From assembly GCA_022376925.1 (NCBI GenBank), contig JAIOJX010000003.1, positions 35,393,874 through 35,457,873 of the forward strand: a stretch of DNA of 64,000 bases. The letters run 5' to 3'. Of the stretch, positions 23,241-35,073 are shown one piece after another. This DNA is from Tragulus kanchil (taxonomy: Eukaryota > Chordata > Mammalia > Artiodactyla > Tragulidae). The position numbers and the translations under genes are program-made. The notes beneath the pieces were generated by a model, which searched no databases, had not been told where the DNA came from, and saw nothing but the letters and a program-made list of their open reading frames with translations. Within the stretch, counting starts at the first letter, position 1, and each line of letters begins with the position of its first letter.

Positions 23241-23501
23241 GGGGCTTCCCTGGTGGTGCAGTGGGTAAAGAGTTCCCCTTGCAGTGCAAGGGGCACTGGT
23301 TCGATCCTTGGCCTGGGAAGATCCCACGTGCCGCAGAGCAACTGGACCAGTGTGTCCAATTAGGAGGCAGAGCTCAGTTCTCCTGCTCTGCAATGAGAGA
23401 AGCCACTGCAATGGGAGGCCCACACAGGCCAAAGAATAAAGATAGATGAAAATAAACAAATAAAAGACCAACAAAAATGGCCGAAAAAAAAAAAAAAAAA
23501 A
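23241..23501 (+). mobile_element. CHR-like SINE with long poly(A)
   Basis: The head ggggcttccctggtggtgca, B box ggttcgatccttgg, gaagatcccacgtgccgcag and body agaccaacaaaaatggcc lead to a run of about 19 A. Compared with the element at 21614 the middle is altered and the C-rich block is missing. The duplicate at 24395-24585 lacks the first ~70 bases because duplication 8 begins inside the element. Confidence 0.88.
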
Positions 23502-25468
23502 GCTACTGGATTACATTAGGGAAAAAAAAAAAAAAAAACACTTGAAGGTGTTGCAGAGGAGGGGCAAAGCAACTAAGAAAGATTTTAAAAGCAGAGGAAG
23601 GTGCTATCAAAATTATGAGACATAATATGACATTTAAAAATGGGACAGAAGGGAAGAATAGAGCTGAATAGACCTACACTGCTTAGACTGAATTTCCACA
23701 GGGGTAGCTGCTGCAGGGTTCTCTTGTTTATAGGAAACATTATGGGACTTTTTGGGAGGGAAGGTGGGGGGCAGGCCACTTCTATTGGCCTTTCATTTGT
23801 CTATTTTCATCCATTTTTGTTCTGTGGGCCTCCCCTCGCGGTGGCCTCTGTTGTCTCAGAGCACCGGCTCTGGGTGCATGTGCTCCAGAGCTCCAGCTCG
23901 GCAGCTGGACACATCCGTCCAGCCGCTCTGTGGCACGTGGGATCTTTCCAGGTCAGGGATCGAACCGGTGCCCCTTGCACTGCAAGGCGGTGTCCTTACC
24001 CACTGGACCACCAGGGAAGTCCTATGGGAAACTTTAAGCCCAGTTCACGTCTTCAGATTTAGCCCGAAGTCAGGCAGTTACCTTCAGCACTGAATTCTGA
24101 ATAAGATATTTAGTTTGCTTCAACTTGAAATCTCAAGGTGTTCCTGAAGTTCGTTTTCTCTTAAAATGCCACAGTTACAAAAGCTTGACAAGAGAGTTCA
24201 TTTATGTCCTTTTAATTCCATTTTGCCCAGAGATGGGCAGAGGGGTGGGATTAGCTCGAATTAACTTTAATGATGTCATATTTTCATTCTTCAAGCTGGT
24301 ATCTTCTGACATTTTGCTTTATATCCTTATATGCATCTAATGTGAACAATAAATTTATCCGCTGAACCATGTCTGCAAATAGCAGGGCCTGGGACCTGGG
24401 AAGATCCCACGTGCCGCAGAGCAACTGGACCAGTGTGTCCAATTAGGAGGCAGAGCTCAGTTCTCCTGCTCTGCAATGAGAGAAGCCACTGCAATGGGAG
24501 GCCCACACAGGCCAAAGAATAAAGATAGATGAAAATAAACAAATAAAAGACCAACAAAAATGGCCGAAAAAAAAAAAAAAAAAAAGCTACTGGATTACAT
24601 TAGGGAAAAAAAAAAAAAAAAAACACTTGAAGGTGTTGCAGAGGAGGGGCAAAGCAACTAAGAAAGATTTTAAAAGCAGAGGAAGGTGCTATCAAAATTA
24701 TGAGACATAATATGACATTTAAAAATGGGACAGAAGGGAAGAATAGAGCTGAATAGACCTACACTGCTTAGACTGAATTTCCACAGGGGTAGCTGCTGCA
24801 GGGTTCTCTTGTTTATAGGAAACATTATGGGACTTTTGGGGAAGGAAGGTGGGGGCAGGCCACTTCTATTGGCCTTTCATTTGTCTATTTTCATCCATTT
24901 TTGTTCTGTGGGCCTCCCCTCGCGGTGGCCTCTGTTGTCTCAGAGCACCGGCTCTGGGTGCATGTGCTCCAGAGCTCCAGCTCGGCAGCTGGACACATCC
25001 GTCCAGCCGCTCTGTGGCACGTGGGATCTTTCCAGGTCAGGGATCGAACCGGTGCCCCTTGCACTGCAAGGCGGTGTCCTTACCCACTGGACCACCAGGG
25101 AAGTCCTATGGGAAACTTTAAGCCCAGTTCACGTCTTCAGATTTAGCCCGAAGTCAGGCAGTTACCTTCAGCACTGAATTCTGAATAAGATATTTAGTTT
25201 GCTTCAACTTGAAATCTCAAGGTGTTCCTGAAGTTCGTTTTCTCTTAAAATGCCACAGTTACAAAAGCTTGACAAGAGAGTTCATTTATGTCCTTTTAAT
25301 TCCATTTTGCCCAGAGATGGGCAGAGGGGTGGGATTAGCTCGAATTAACTTTAATGATGTCATATTTTCATTCTTCAAGCTGGTATCTTCTGACATTTTG
25401 CTTTATATCCTTATATGCATCTAATGTGAACAATCAATTTATCCGCTGAACCATGTATGCAAATAGCA
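23312..25468. repeat. Direct duplication 8 (copies 23312-24383 and 24395-25468)
   Basis: The offset is 1083-1084. The junction caaatagcagggcctgggac blends the unit's end with a shortened lead-in. Differences are mostly homopolymer lengths: the two A-runs at 23483 and 23523, and T/G runs in the reversed SINE. There are also a few substitutions near the end (aataaattt versus aatcaattt, gtctgc versus gtatgc). Confidence 0.94.
23747..24022 (-). mobile_element. CHR-like SINE, minus strand
   Basis: Reverse complement of the family at 21614: ccacttctattggcctttca, gcaccggctctgggtgcatg, tggcacgtgggatctttcc, ggatcgaaccggtgcccc, accaccagggaagtcc. A possible short duplication (tatggga) flanks it at 23741 and 24023. 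The duplicate is 24832-25106. Confidence 0.88.
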
Positions 25469-27535
25469 AAAACCAAGAGCAGATTACCAGGAAAACTAGA
25501 CTTGAATAGTAGATATACTTTTGGATTATACCATGGATTATGAATTTACATAGCATAACATCATCTAAAACTTTTAAAGACATAAACTCACCACTCACTA
25601 TTAATTTACTTTCCTTACAATAGGTTTCTGACTATAGTTTCTACTATAATAATTTTAAAGTATGTTAAATATATTGCTTACATCTTCATCACAGAATATT
25701 ATTACACATATTTAAGCTTCCCTAATGGCTCAGTGGTAAAGAATCCACCTGACAGTGCAGGAGACTTGGGTTCAACCCCTTGGTCAGGAAGATTGACTGA
25801 GGAAGGAAATGGCAACCCACTCCAGTATTCTTGCCTGGGAAATCCCATGAACAGAGCAGACTGCTGGGCTGCACTCCACGGGGCCGCAGAAGAGTTGGAC
25901 ACAACTTGCCAACTAAACAACAATAAACTGGACTACTCCATTCATGTTCTAGTCAAAGGATATTCATTAAGTTTAGCTTAAAATCAGATTTGAGAATGTA
26001 ACTCATTACCATAGACAATTAAATGGGAAAATTTTAATACACACACTTGAACAAACACACTTTTGAAGACTGATAAATCTTTACCAAAAGCACATTTTTT
26101 GTAAAGTAAAAGTTTAGACAAAGGGCTAAAAGCCGATTTTAGTCATTGAAATCGGTACTTTCTTTGTGCCTCTTGACTTCTGAAATGTGACCATTATATG
26201 TTCCCCTAACAAAAAGATGGTAAGGGATTTTTAAAAAGATCTTTAAAATAAGGGCAATCTGAGTCATTAATTGTCCCAGCAGTTCTATGTTTTTAAAATA
26301 TAATTTTTATCATATATTTTTGCTAATAAGTAAAATTAGCTTTCATACATTTTGTCAATAAAGCTGAGCTTTAAGTGTAAGAACAGAGGGGTTGAGGCTT
26401 ACTATTTTTAGCAGATCATTTCCATGATGAGCAATTTTAAGTGATGGAAGAATCGAGGTTAAAATTAAGAATTTGTTTTTTATTTTTATAATAATTTTAA
26501 AAAAGTATGTTCAAATAGCAAAACCAAGAGCAGATTACCAGGAAAACTAGACTTGAATAGTAGATATACTTTTGGATTATACCATGGATTATGAATTTAC
26601 ATAGCATAACATCATCTAAAACTTTTAAAGACATAAACTCACCACTCACTATTAATTTACTTTCCTTACAATAGGTTTCTGACTATAGTTTCTACTATAA
26701 TAATTTTAAAGTATGTTAAATATATTGCTTACATCTTCATCACAGAATATTATTACACATATTTAAGCTTCCCTAATGGCTCAGTGGTAAAGAATCCACC
26801 TGACAGTGCAGGAGACTTGGGTTCAACCCCTTGGTCAGGAAGATTGACTGAGGAAGGAAATGGCAACCCACTCCAGTATTCTTGCCTGGGAAATCCCATG
26901 AACAGAGCAGACTGCTGGGCTGCACTCCACGGGGCCGCAGAAGAGTTGGACACAACTTGCCAACTAAACAACAATAAACTGGACTACTCCATTCATGTTC
27001 TAGTCAAAGGATATTCATTAAGTTTAGCTTAAAATCAGATTTGAGAATGTAACTCATTACCATAGACAATTAAATGGGAAAATTTTAATACACACACTTG
27101 AACAAACACACTTTTGAAGACTGATAAATCTTTACCAAAAGCACATTTTTTGTAAAGTAAAAGTTTAGACAAAGGGCTAAAAGCCGATTTTAGTCATTGA
27201 AATCGGTACTTTCTTTGTGCCTCTTGACTTCTGAAATGTGACCATTATATGTTCCCCTAAAAAAAAGATGGTAAGGGATTTTAAAAGATCTTTAAAATAA
27301 GGGCAATCTGAGTCATTAATTGTCCCAGCAGTTCTATGTTTTTAAAATATAATTTTTATCATATATTTTTGCTAATAAGTAAAATTAGCTTTCATACATT
27401 TTGTCAATAAAGCTGAGCTTTAAGTGTAAGAACAGAGGGGTTGAGGCTTACTATTTTTAGCAGATCATTTCCATGATGAGCAATTTTAAGTGATGGAAGA
27501 ATCGAGGTTAAAATTAAGAATTTGTTTTTTTTTAA
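25460..27535. repeat. Direct duplication 9 (copies 25460-26485 and 26513-27535)
   Basis: The offset is 1051, the shortest in the window. After gaatttgttttt the first copy trails into about 28 A/T-rich bases (26486-26512) that look like a damaged form of the sequence after copy 2. Differences include aacaaaaag versus aaaaaaaag and an A deletion near 26233/27283. Each copy carries one Bov-tA. Confidence 0.93.
25714..25925 (+). mobile_element. Bov-tA SINE
   Basis: agcttccctaatggctcag, cacctgacagtgcaggagac, ggttcaaccccttggtcagg, then the body to gagttggacacaacttgcc and an aacaacaata tail. The duplicate is 26765-26976. Confidence 0.92.
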
Positions 27536-27921
27536 ATTTTCTATTTGAAAAATATGACTAATATAAAAGAAAATACTGCTCCTAAGATATAATCCTTTAT
27601 GTTATTGTTTGTTAAAAAATATTAAAAAAAAGTATTTAAAAATATTTTAAAAAAGTATTTAACCAGAATAACTTGGAAAGACATAAGATATCCTCTAGGT
27701 GGATTCTTTTCTCTCTTCACCCAATACCTGAGTCCTCAGTTCCACAGCATTTCTCCTGGTCCTGTTCCACCATAACTCTGCTCACGTTCCTGAGGAGACC
27801 TAGCCCACTCCCCCTCTTTTCATTAGTATCTACCTGCTGATGACTTTCAAACTTTAGTGCTCTTGATCGTAAATTTCAAGCCTTCAGGAACTCTCCGCCT
27901 CACTGTCACATAATGTGAACT
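27536..27921. other. AT-rich then CT-rich non-coding stretch
   Basis: Repeated aaaaatatt/aaagtatttaa words occupy 27600-27660, followed by pyrimidine-rich DNA. No gene seen. Confidence 0.55.
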
Positions 27922-28123
27922 TCCTTCCCTTAGTCGTATCCAATTCTTTGCCACCCTTTTGACTGTAGCCCACCAGGCTCCTCTATCCACGGGATTCTTC
28001 AGGCAAGAATACTGGAGTTGCTATGCCCTCCTCTAGGAGATCTTCCAGACCTGAGGCTCAAACCACAGTCCCCATGTCTCCTACACTGCAGGAGGATTCT
28101 TTACCGGCTGAGCCTGCAGGGAC
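27922..28123 (-). mobile_element. Bov-tA SINE, minus strand
   Basis: Plus-strand blocks ttagtcgtatccaattcttt, gtagcccaccaggctcctct, caggcaagaatactggag and tttaccggctgagcctgc read as a diverged reverse-complemented Bov-tA. Confidence 0.85.
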
Positions 28124-28314
28124 ACTGTCCCTGAGTGACTCAGACGCAATCATTTCAAAGTTGACTTCATCATCCTCCATTTCTGACCCCTACCTTGGCC
28201 GCCAGAACCATGCTACTTAGATGACATTTCAGTGAATCATACTATCATACACTAAATGACTTGGAATCACACTGTTCTTATCCCCTGTTCATACTTTCTG
28301 GTCCCAACAGATAT

Positions 28315-28593
28315 GTTTTTAATTGAAGTATAGTTGATTTACAATGTTTTATCTAATTTTTGCTGCACAATGACCTGACTCAGTTTTATATAAGTATATA
28401 TATATTCTTTTTCATGTAAGAATATAATTCCTAGTATATAAGCATATGTATTCATTTAAGGATGTAATTCCTAACATACAAGTACATATATATTCTTTTT
28501 TCATGTAAGATTATATCCCTGTGGTATACAACAGGACCTTGTTGTTTATCCTTCTTATCTGCAGCACTTCACATCTGTTAATCCCAAACTACT
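28315..28593 (-). mobile_element. L1 3' end, minus strand
   Basis: ttaattgaagtatagttgat, ttacaatgttttatctaat, ctgactcagttttatataag, acaggaccttgttgtttatc and gttaatcccaaactac follow the reverse complement of the artiodactyl L1 3' UTR. An internal near-repetition of a ttcatgtaag...attcct block expands the middle. Confidence 0.7.
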
Positions 28594-28594
28594 A

Positions 28595-29640
28595 TGTCTA
28601 AAATATGACACAAATAAACATATCTATGATACAATAAGATTTACAAATATAGAGAGCAGACTAGTGGTTGCCAAAGGGAAAGGGGTGTTGGGGAAGGAAG
28701 GACTGGGAGTTTAGGGTTAACATGTTTACTTATTATTCTGGAATACTCGAATACTGTAGAAACAATATAATTAAATTTGAAAAGAAATGGACAAATATCT
28801 ATAAAATTGCCAAACTAATCCATCATCTTTAAAAGAATAAATAAATTATAGTATAGCCTTCCAACTGGATATTATCCAATACTGAAAATTAATAAATTCT
28901 AGCTATTTTTCAACATGAATGGATTTAGAGATTATCATACTGAGTGAAATGAGTCAGATAGAGAAGGAGAAATATATATCTCTTATCTGGGGAATCTAAA
29001 AGTAAATGATACAAATGAACTTATTTACAAAACAGAAACAGATTCACATACTCTAAGACTCAGAGAACAAATACAGTTATCAGGTGGGGAGGATTTGGGG
29101 AAGAAATAGATAGGGAGTTTGGGATCAATATGTACACATTGCAATGGTTAAAATGAATAATCAACAAGGACCTACTGTATAGCACAGGGGGCCCTGTTCA
29201 AGCTTATGTGGCAGCCTAAACAGGAGGAGAATGGATTCATGTATATGTATGCTTGTGTCATTCTGTTGTGCACCTAAAACTATTACAGCATTGTTTTTTT
29301 GGGGGGGAGGGAGGGGGACCAAAGGGCCACTTCTATTGGTCTTTCATTTCTCTATTTTCTTGCATCTTTGTTCTTTGGCCCATGTGGGCCTCCCATTACG
29401 GTGGCCTCTGTCGTCGCAGAGCACCGGCTCTGGGCGCATGCGCTCCAGAGTTCCGGCTCGGTAGTTGGACACATCGGTCCAGCTGCTCCGCGGCACGTGG
29501 GATCTTCCCAGGCCAGGGATCGAACTGGCGCCCCTTGCACTGCAAGGCGGTGTCCTTACCTACTAGACCACCAGGTAAGTCCCTATCACAGCATTGTTAA
29601 CTGGCTATACTCCAATAGAAAATAAAAATTTTTAAAAATA
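28595..29640 (+). mobile_element. L1 3' region, plus strand, with nested SINE
   Basis: agactagtggttgccaaagg, tgaatggatttagagattat, actgagtgaaatgagtcaga, tcttatctggggaatctaaa, acaaggacctactgtatagc and ggctatactccaatagaaaa trace an L1 3' UTR to its end. It may be two fragments, because the first 250 bases repeat part of the order. A CHR-like SINE interrupts it at 29296. Confidence 0.72.
29296..29582 (-). mobile_element. CHR-like SINE inserted in L1, with TSD
   Basis: The reverse-oriented member of the 21614 family runs from a T/G-rich tail through ccacttctattggtctttca, gcaccggctctgggcgcatg, cggcacgtgggatcttccc to ctagaccaccaggtaagtcc. The flanks tattacagcattgtt (29281-29295) and tatcacagcattgtt (29584-29598) match at 14 of 15 bases. 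This shows insertion into a pre-existing L1. Confidence 0.9.
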
Positions 29641-30711
29641 AAAATAAAAGGAACCAATTCATCCAAAGATGCAATAATGGTAATTGTGTATACATCTACT
29701 AATTAAACCACATATAATGTTGACAAAAATCGAAATAAATTCCAGCTGTTTTCAACAAATTTCAGCGGTTTTCCTGGCTGAATCTCAGGAAGGCACTTTT
29801 TTTTATACCTAAAACCCAAACAAGGGTGTATGTTTTATAAAGTGATCAATATCCAAAACAGAATATGGTTCAAGGTAGAAACATATATAAAAAATATATA
29901 TAGATACAAAGAAAAACCATAAAGATAAGCACAAGTTTGTAAGACTGATTAATGCTGAGGAGGGCTGGAATGGGGGGAAGGGTGGGATGAGAAAATAGCA
30001 AAGCAGTCATGTGATGTTCCTTAAGCACATACCAGGGATACGAGTGTGTATCAGACAATTATTCTTTAATCTTTATAAAGTACATATACTTTGTAAATGT
30101 TCTTTAGCCACTTCTGAATATTCAATTTATAAAAATAATATTTAATAAGAAAAATTTATAGTTCTTTAAAGACCATGTTTTGTAAAAGAACACACAAATG
30201 AGTGTCTGCTTTTGTAAATCTGTGGTACTGGGTCTTTTCTGACAATCTGCGGTGAATATTTCATACTTTCCCAGACGTCTCTGTTCTGTGGGTTAATAGC
30301 TATTGTTAATTTAACTATTGTATTTTAATTTAGTACAATTTTATACAAGTTAGCATCAGAGTTACTTTGCCATTAGAACTGTGTCTTTCCTCACTATGGA
30401 CCTGATTTTGGTTAAAATCATAACCTTATTACATTAAGCCAACAGCATGGTATTTCCCTCTCATTTAATATTGCTTTCTTTTTCTAGTAACCAGTTTTCT
30501 CTCTAGTGAATTGTTTTTATGTTTCCACTAAACATTTTCCATGCTTCTCCTCATTTTAATAATTATATTGGTAAAGCTCTAATTACTATCTCCAGTATAA
30601 GAATTTTAGGCAGCATAATCAATTCACATTTTAATATATTTTGCTGTCTTTGTGCTTTGTAAAATTTAATATGATGTCTTATATTTAACAGTATGTTACT
30701 ACATTATTTCT
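29641..30711. other. Unduplicated AT-rich stretch, nothing recognised
   Basis: Contains an (aaaaatatatata) patch near 29890. No repeat family, RNA or coding frame stands out. Confidence 0.55.
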
Positions 30712-32903
30712 GCCACAGAATGGCATCTCTCTTTCTATACAGTCTCTCATTTATCATGGTGAAATACTTTCCCTCCAATTAATTATTAATATAATTTTAG
30801 CATGAATAGATTCTGTTTTATATCACTTGATTTTATAATAACTGCCTTCTCATGAAAATAATCTTTTCAGAAAACTGAAAAGATTTTTGTGCATAGCAAA
30901 TTATAGAATCTTAATTGCAGATGCTGTTTAGAAAATGTGATATTAAGGAAAATTATAAATTCAGTTACAAAAGTTTTTTGAAATAGGCAAAAATCCTTCC
31001 TGTTTTTCTCTTTCTCTTAGTTAAGATATCTTAAGGAAAAAGTAGCTTGAGTATTTCATCTAAAATCTTCACTTGCATAAACAGAGAGAGAGGGCGTTCT
31101 GCTAGTATTTTGGATTATTTGTGTCTAGGAGAACTACTTAAATTAAATTGCTTTCTTAGGTCCCTAAAAGGACATTATGTTATTTAAGAAAGGATAGCAA
31201 AAGGAATAGATGCGAAAGAAGATGAGCAGATAGATCATTTTCTTTCACCTATCTTGTTTTGATTTTGAGATATTGCCAGTTAGTGAGAAAATCTAGTGGC
31301 CAGAGGACTTAATCTGGTCAGGGAAGGTCTATGATGAAGCCTCATGCTGATTTCTCATCCCCAAATTCTAAACCAACAGCAATAGCTTTAAGCTGCTGGG
31401 TAATAAAACAGACATTCCAATGTAAGAAACAAAACAAGCCTAGTTAGTTCTGTGTCAATACCTCATTAACATCCAGAGACAGCCTTGGGGGAGAACGATA
31501 AAGTTGCTTTGATCAAGCTTCCCCTGCACGGTCTGTACCAGACTATTCTGGAAATACCTATTTGTGTCTATTCCTTATAAAGTCAAATCAGTTTTCTACA
31601 GGCATTCCTTAACTGTGCATACTCTAGAACTGCCAGATGACCCTGGTTAACCCCTGAAAACTCCAGGGAGCTCAGAGATTCTCCCCTGAGTATAAAATGT
31701 AACCAACTGATGTCAAGGAGGGGAAGTCAGTGTTGTTACCTCACTGCCTGTGGCCCCCATGTGGAACGTTGTCTTTAAGCCAAGCTTTGACTCAATGTCT
31801 ATATTTTTCGCCACAGAATGGCATCTCTCTTTCTATACAGTCTCTCATTTATCATGGTGAAATACTTTCCCTCCAATTAATTATTAATATAATTTTAGCA
31901 TGAATAGATTCTGTTTTATATCACTTGATTTTATAATAACTGCCTTCTCATGAAAATAATCTTTTCAGAAAACTGAAAAGATTTTTGTGCATAGCAAATT
32001 ATAGAATCTTAATTGCAGATGCTGTTTAGAAAATGTGATATTAAGGAAAATTATAAATTCAGTTACAAAAGTTTTTTGAAATAGGCAAAAATCCTTCCTG
32101 TTTTTCTCTTTCTCTTAGTTAAGATATCTTAAGGAAAAAGTAGCTTGAGTATTTCATCTAAAATCTTCACTTGCATAAACAGAGAGAGAGGGCGTTCTGC
32201 TAGTATTTTGGATTATTTGTGTCTAGGAGAACTACTTAAATTAAATTGCTTTCTTAGGTCCCTAAAAGGACATTATGTTATTTAAGAAAGGATAGAAAAA
32301 GGAATAGATGCGAAAGAAGATGAGCAGATAGATCATTTTCTTTCACCTATCTTGTTTTGATTTTGAGATATTGCCAGTTAGTGAGAAAATCTAGTGGCCA
32401 GAGGACTTAATCTGGTCAGGGAAGGTCTATGATGAAGCCTCATGCTGATTTCTCATCCCCAAATTCTAAACCAACAGCAATAGCTTTAAGCTGCTGGGTA
32501 ATAAAACAGACATTCCAATGTAAGAAACAAAACAAGCCTAGTTAGTTCTGTGTCAATACCTCATTAACATCCAGAGACAGCCTTGGGGGAGAACGATAAA
32601 GTTGCTTTGATCAAGCTTCCCCTGCACGGTCTGTACCAGACTATTCTGGAAATACCTATTTGTGTCTATTCCTTATAAAGTCAAATCAGTTTTCTACAGG
32701 CATTCCTTAACTGTGCATACTCTAGAACTGCCAGATGACCCTGGTTAACCCCTGAAAACTCCAGGGAGCTCAGAGATTCTCCCCTGAGTATAAAATGTAA
32801 CCAACTGATGTCAAGGAGGGGAAGTCAGTGTTGTTACCTCACTGCCTGTGGCCCCCATGTGGAACGTTGTCTTTAAGCCAAGCTTTGACTCAATGTCTAT
32901 ATT
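30712..32903. repeat. Direct duplication 10 (copies 30712-31806 and 31810-32903)
   Basis: The offset is 1098 throughout. The junction atatttttcgccacag overlaps the end (atatt) with a slightly altered lead-in (atttctgccacag upstream of copy 1). The only interior difference noticed is gatagcaaaagg versus gatagaaaaagg. The unit has no recognised repeat. Confidence 0.95.
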
Positions 32904-35073
32904 CCAGGAGGAAGCTTCTGTGAAGAGAGTGTTTACACGTTCTGAAATTTCCTACACTGAGCACTCATACTCCAAGCCTCTCTTCTCTCCCAGATCACTG
33001 TATCATTATCTCCAGAAAGTACCATGGAGGCTCTGTTTCTAGGCTAGCCTGACTCTAGACAACCCAGGAGCAGAACTTAGTAGCCTGTGACATTTTCTGA
33101 GCAACCTAAATGCTCCAGAGAGTTCCAGAAGCAAAATACCCCTCCTATGGGTTGTCTTTGCTGTGGCACTAGTCTAGAAAATAAATCCCTCTACCTACAG
33201 TGAGTCATCATTCTTTTGGATGAATCTTGAGAAAACCCAAAGTAAAGGTGGACTTGCCTGCAGATAAGCATCTCCTTGCTTTCTGAGAATTCTGGTTGTA
33301 TTTGTCAGCTTTATTTAAGCAAGAAATTAGATGGTCATTTTACCTTTCCTCATCCTGACTCTTCTGAAAAAAAAAATCCCAGGCTATCATGCATCTGGAT
33401 AAGTGGGACACGATATAATAGACTCACGGAGAAAGAACGGGCAGGCCAGCTGCAATTAAAATGCTGTTGTGTCCTTGTATCATGTTTCTTTCCCTTCTAT
33501 GGTACACTGACGGTTCCAAAGTCCATTTCCCGTCCCCCACCCCGCCCCCAGTGCCTCAGGGTACTGGACATATTTTCAGCAAGGGATATTTGCATGCTTC
33601 TTTGGACGTGTGTCATTGTCCTCTCTGCATACTGAAAATAATTAAAATGCCTCAGAAAGGTACCGCCCGAGGCACTAGCTCTTTGCTGCTCACATTCACC
33701 TGCCTGTAGGAGACCAGCTCCAATTCCTCTGGCCAGCCAGGGAGGAAGGGTGAGCTGTTATAAATGATTTTAATAAATGCAAACTACAAACCAACATTTT
33801 AGGTCTTCTAGGGTGACTCTTTAAGTTGATTATCAGTTTACAAGTTATTTGGTAAATGGCATGCATGAATTTTATAGAAGTAGTTGATCACTCTCATTTA
33901 TCAGTGCGAGGAGCTAGGGAGCTCAGAGATTCTCCCCTGAGTATAAAATGTAACCAACTGATGTCAAGGAGGGGAAGTCAGTGTTGTTACCTCACTGCCT
34001 GTGGCCCCCATGTGGAACGTTGTCTTTAAGCCAAGCTTTGACTCAATGTCTATATTCCAGGAGGAAGCTTCTGTGAAGAGAGTGTTTACACGTTCTGAAA
34101 TTTCCTACACTGAGCACTCATACTCCAAGCCTCTCTTCTCTCCCAGATCACTGTATCATTATCTCCAGAAAGTACCATGGAGGCTCTGTTTCTAGGCTAG
34201 CCTGACTCTAGACAACCCAGGAGCAGAACTTAGTAGCCTGTGACATTTTCTGAGCAACCTAAATGCTCCAGAGAGTTCCAGAAGCAAAATACCCTCCTAT
34301 GGGTTGTCTTTGCTGTGGCACTAGTCTAGAAAATAAATCCCTCTACCTACAGTGAGTCATCATTCTTTTGGATGAATCTTGAGAAAACCCAAAGTAAAGG
34401 TGGACTTGCCTGCAGATAAGCATCTCCTTGCTTTCTGAGAATTCTGGTTGTATTTGTCAGCTTTATTTAAGCAAGAAATTAGATGGTCATTTTACCTTTC
34501 CTCATCCTGACTCTTCTGAAAAAAAAAATCCCAGGCTATCATGCATCTGGATAAGTGGGACACGATATAATAGACTCACGGAGAAAGAACGGGCAGGCCA
34601 GCTGCAATTAAAATGCTGTTGTGTCCTTGTATCATGTTTCTTTCCCTTCTATGGTACACTGACGGTTCCAAAGTCCATTTCCCGTCCCCCACCCCGCCCC
34701 CAGTGCCTCAGGGTACTGGACATATTTTCAGCAAGGGATATTTGCATGCTTCTTTGGACGTGTGTCATTGTCCTCTCTGCATACTGAAAATAATTAAAAT
34801 GCCTCAGAAAGGTACCGCCCGAGGCACTAGCTCTTTGCTGCTCACATTCACCTGCCTGTAGGAGACCAGCTCCAATTCCTCTGGCCAGCCAGGGAGGAAG
34901 GGTGAGCTGTTATAAATGATTTTAATAAATGCAAACTACAAACCAACATTTTAGGTCTTCTAGGGTGACTCTTTAAGTTGATTATCAGTTTACAAGTTAT
35001 TTGGTAAATGGCATGCATGAATTTTATAGAAGTAGTGATATTACATGGATCCAACTCTCATTTATCAGTGCGA
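32763..35073. repeat. Direct duplication 11 (copies 32763-33910 and 33916-35073)
   Basis: The offset is 1152-1153. Near its end copy 1 reads agtagttgatcactctc where copy 2 reads agtagtgatattacatgg then atccaactctc, so about 13 bases are lost next to the junction. One C is missing in copy 2 (33140/34292). Because it overlaps duplication 10, the segment at 31666-31800 occurs three times. No repeat family or gene recognised. Confidence 0.94.

Noticed and set aside
23241..23320. tRNA gene at SINE heads (A- and B-box-like motifs)
   Set aside because: The tRNA-like part is followed by SINE body and tail and cannot fold as a mature tRNA; it is a retroposon promoter.
30712..32903. Retrotransposon with long terminal repeats as the cause of paired direct repeats
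   Set aside because: The copies abut with no internal coding region, lack terminal tg...ca ends and primer-binding or polypurine sites, and differ in sequence from pair to pair.
32785..33190. Possible solo LTR: gagtataaaat TATA-like box near 32788 and aaaataaatccc signal near 33178
   Set aside because: The spacing is long for an LTR and I could find no defined ends. Either motif can occur by chance in AT-rich DNA.
33276..34861. 119- and 82-codon frames repeated at 33276/34428 and 33461/34613
   Set aside because: Repetition is due only to duplication 11. Two overlapping frames are equally conserved, so there is no sign of selection on protein, and no domain is recognisable.
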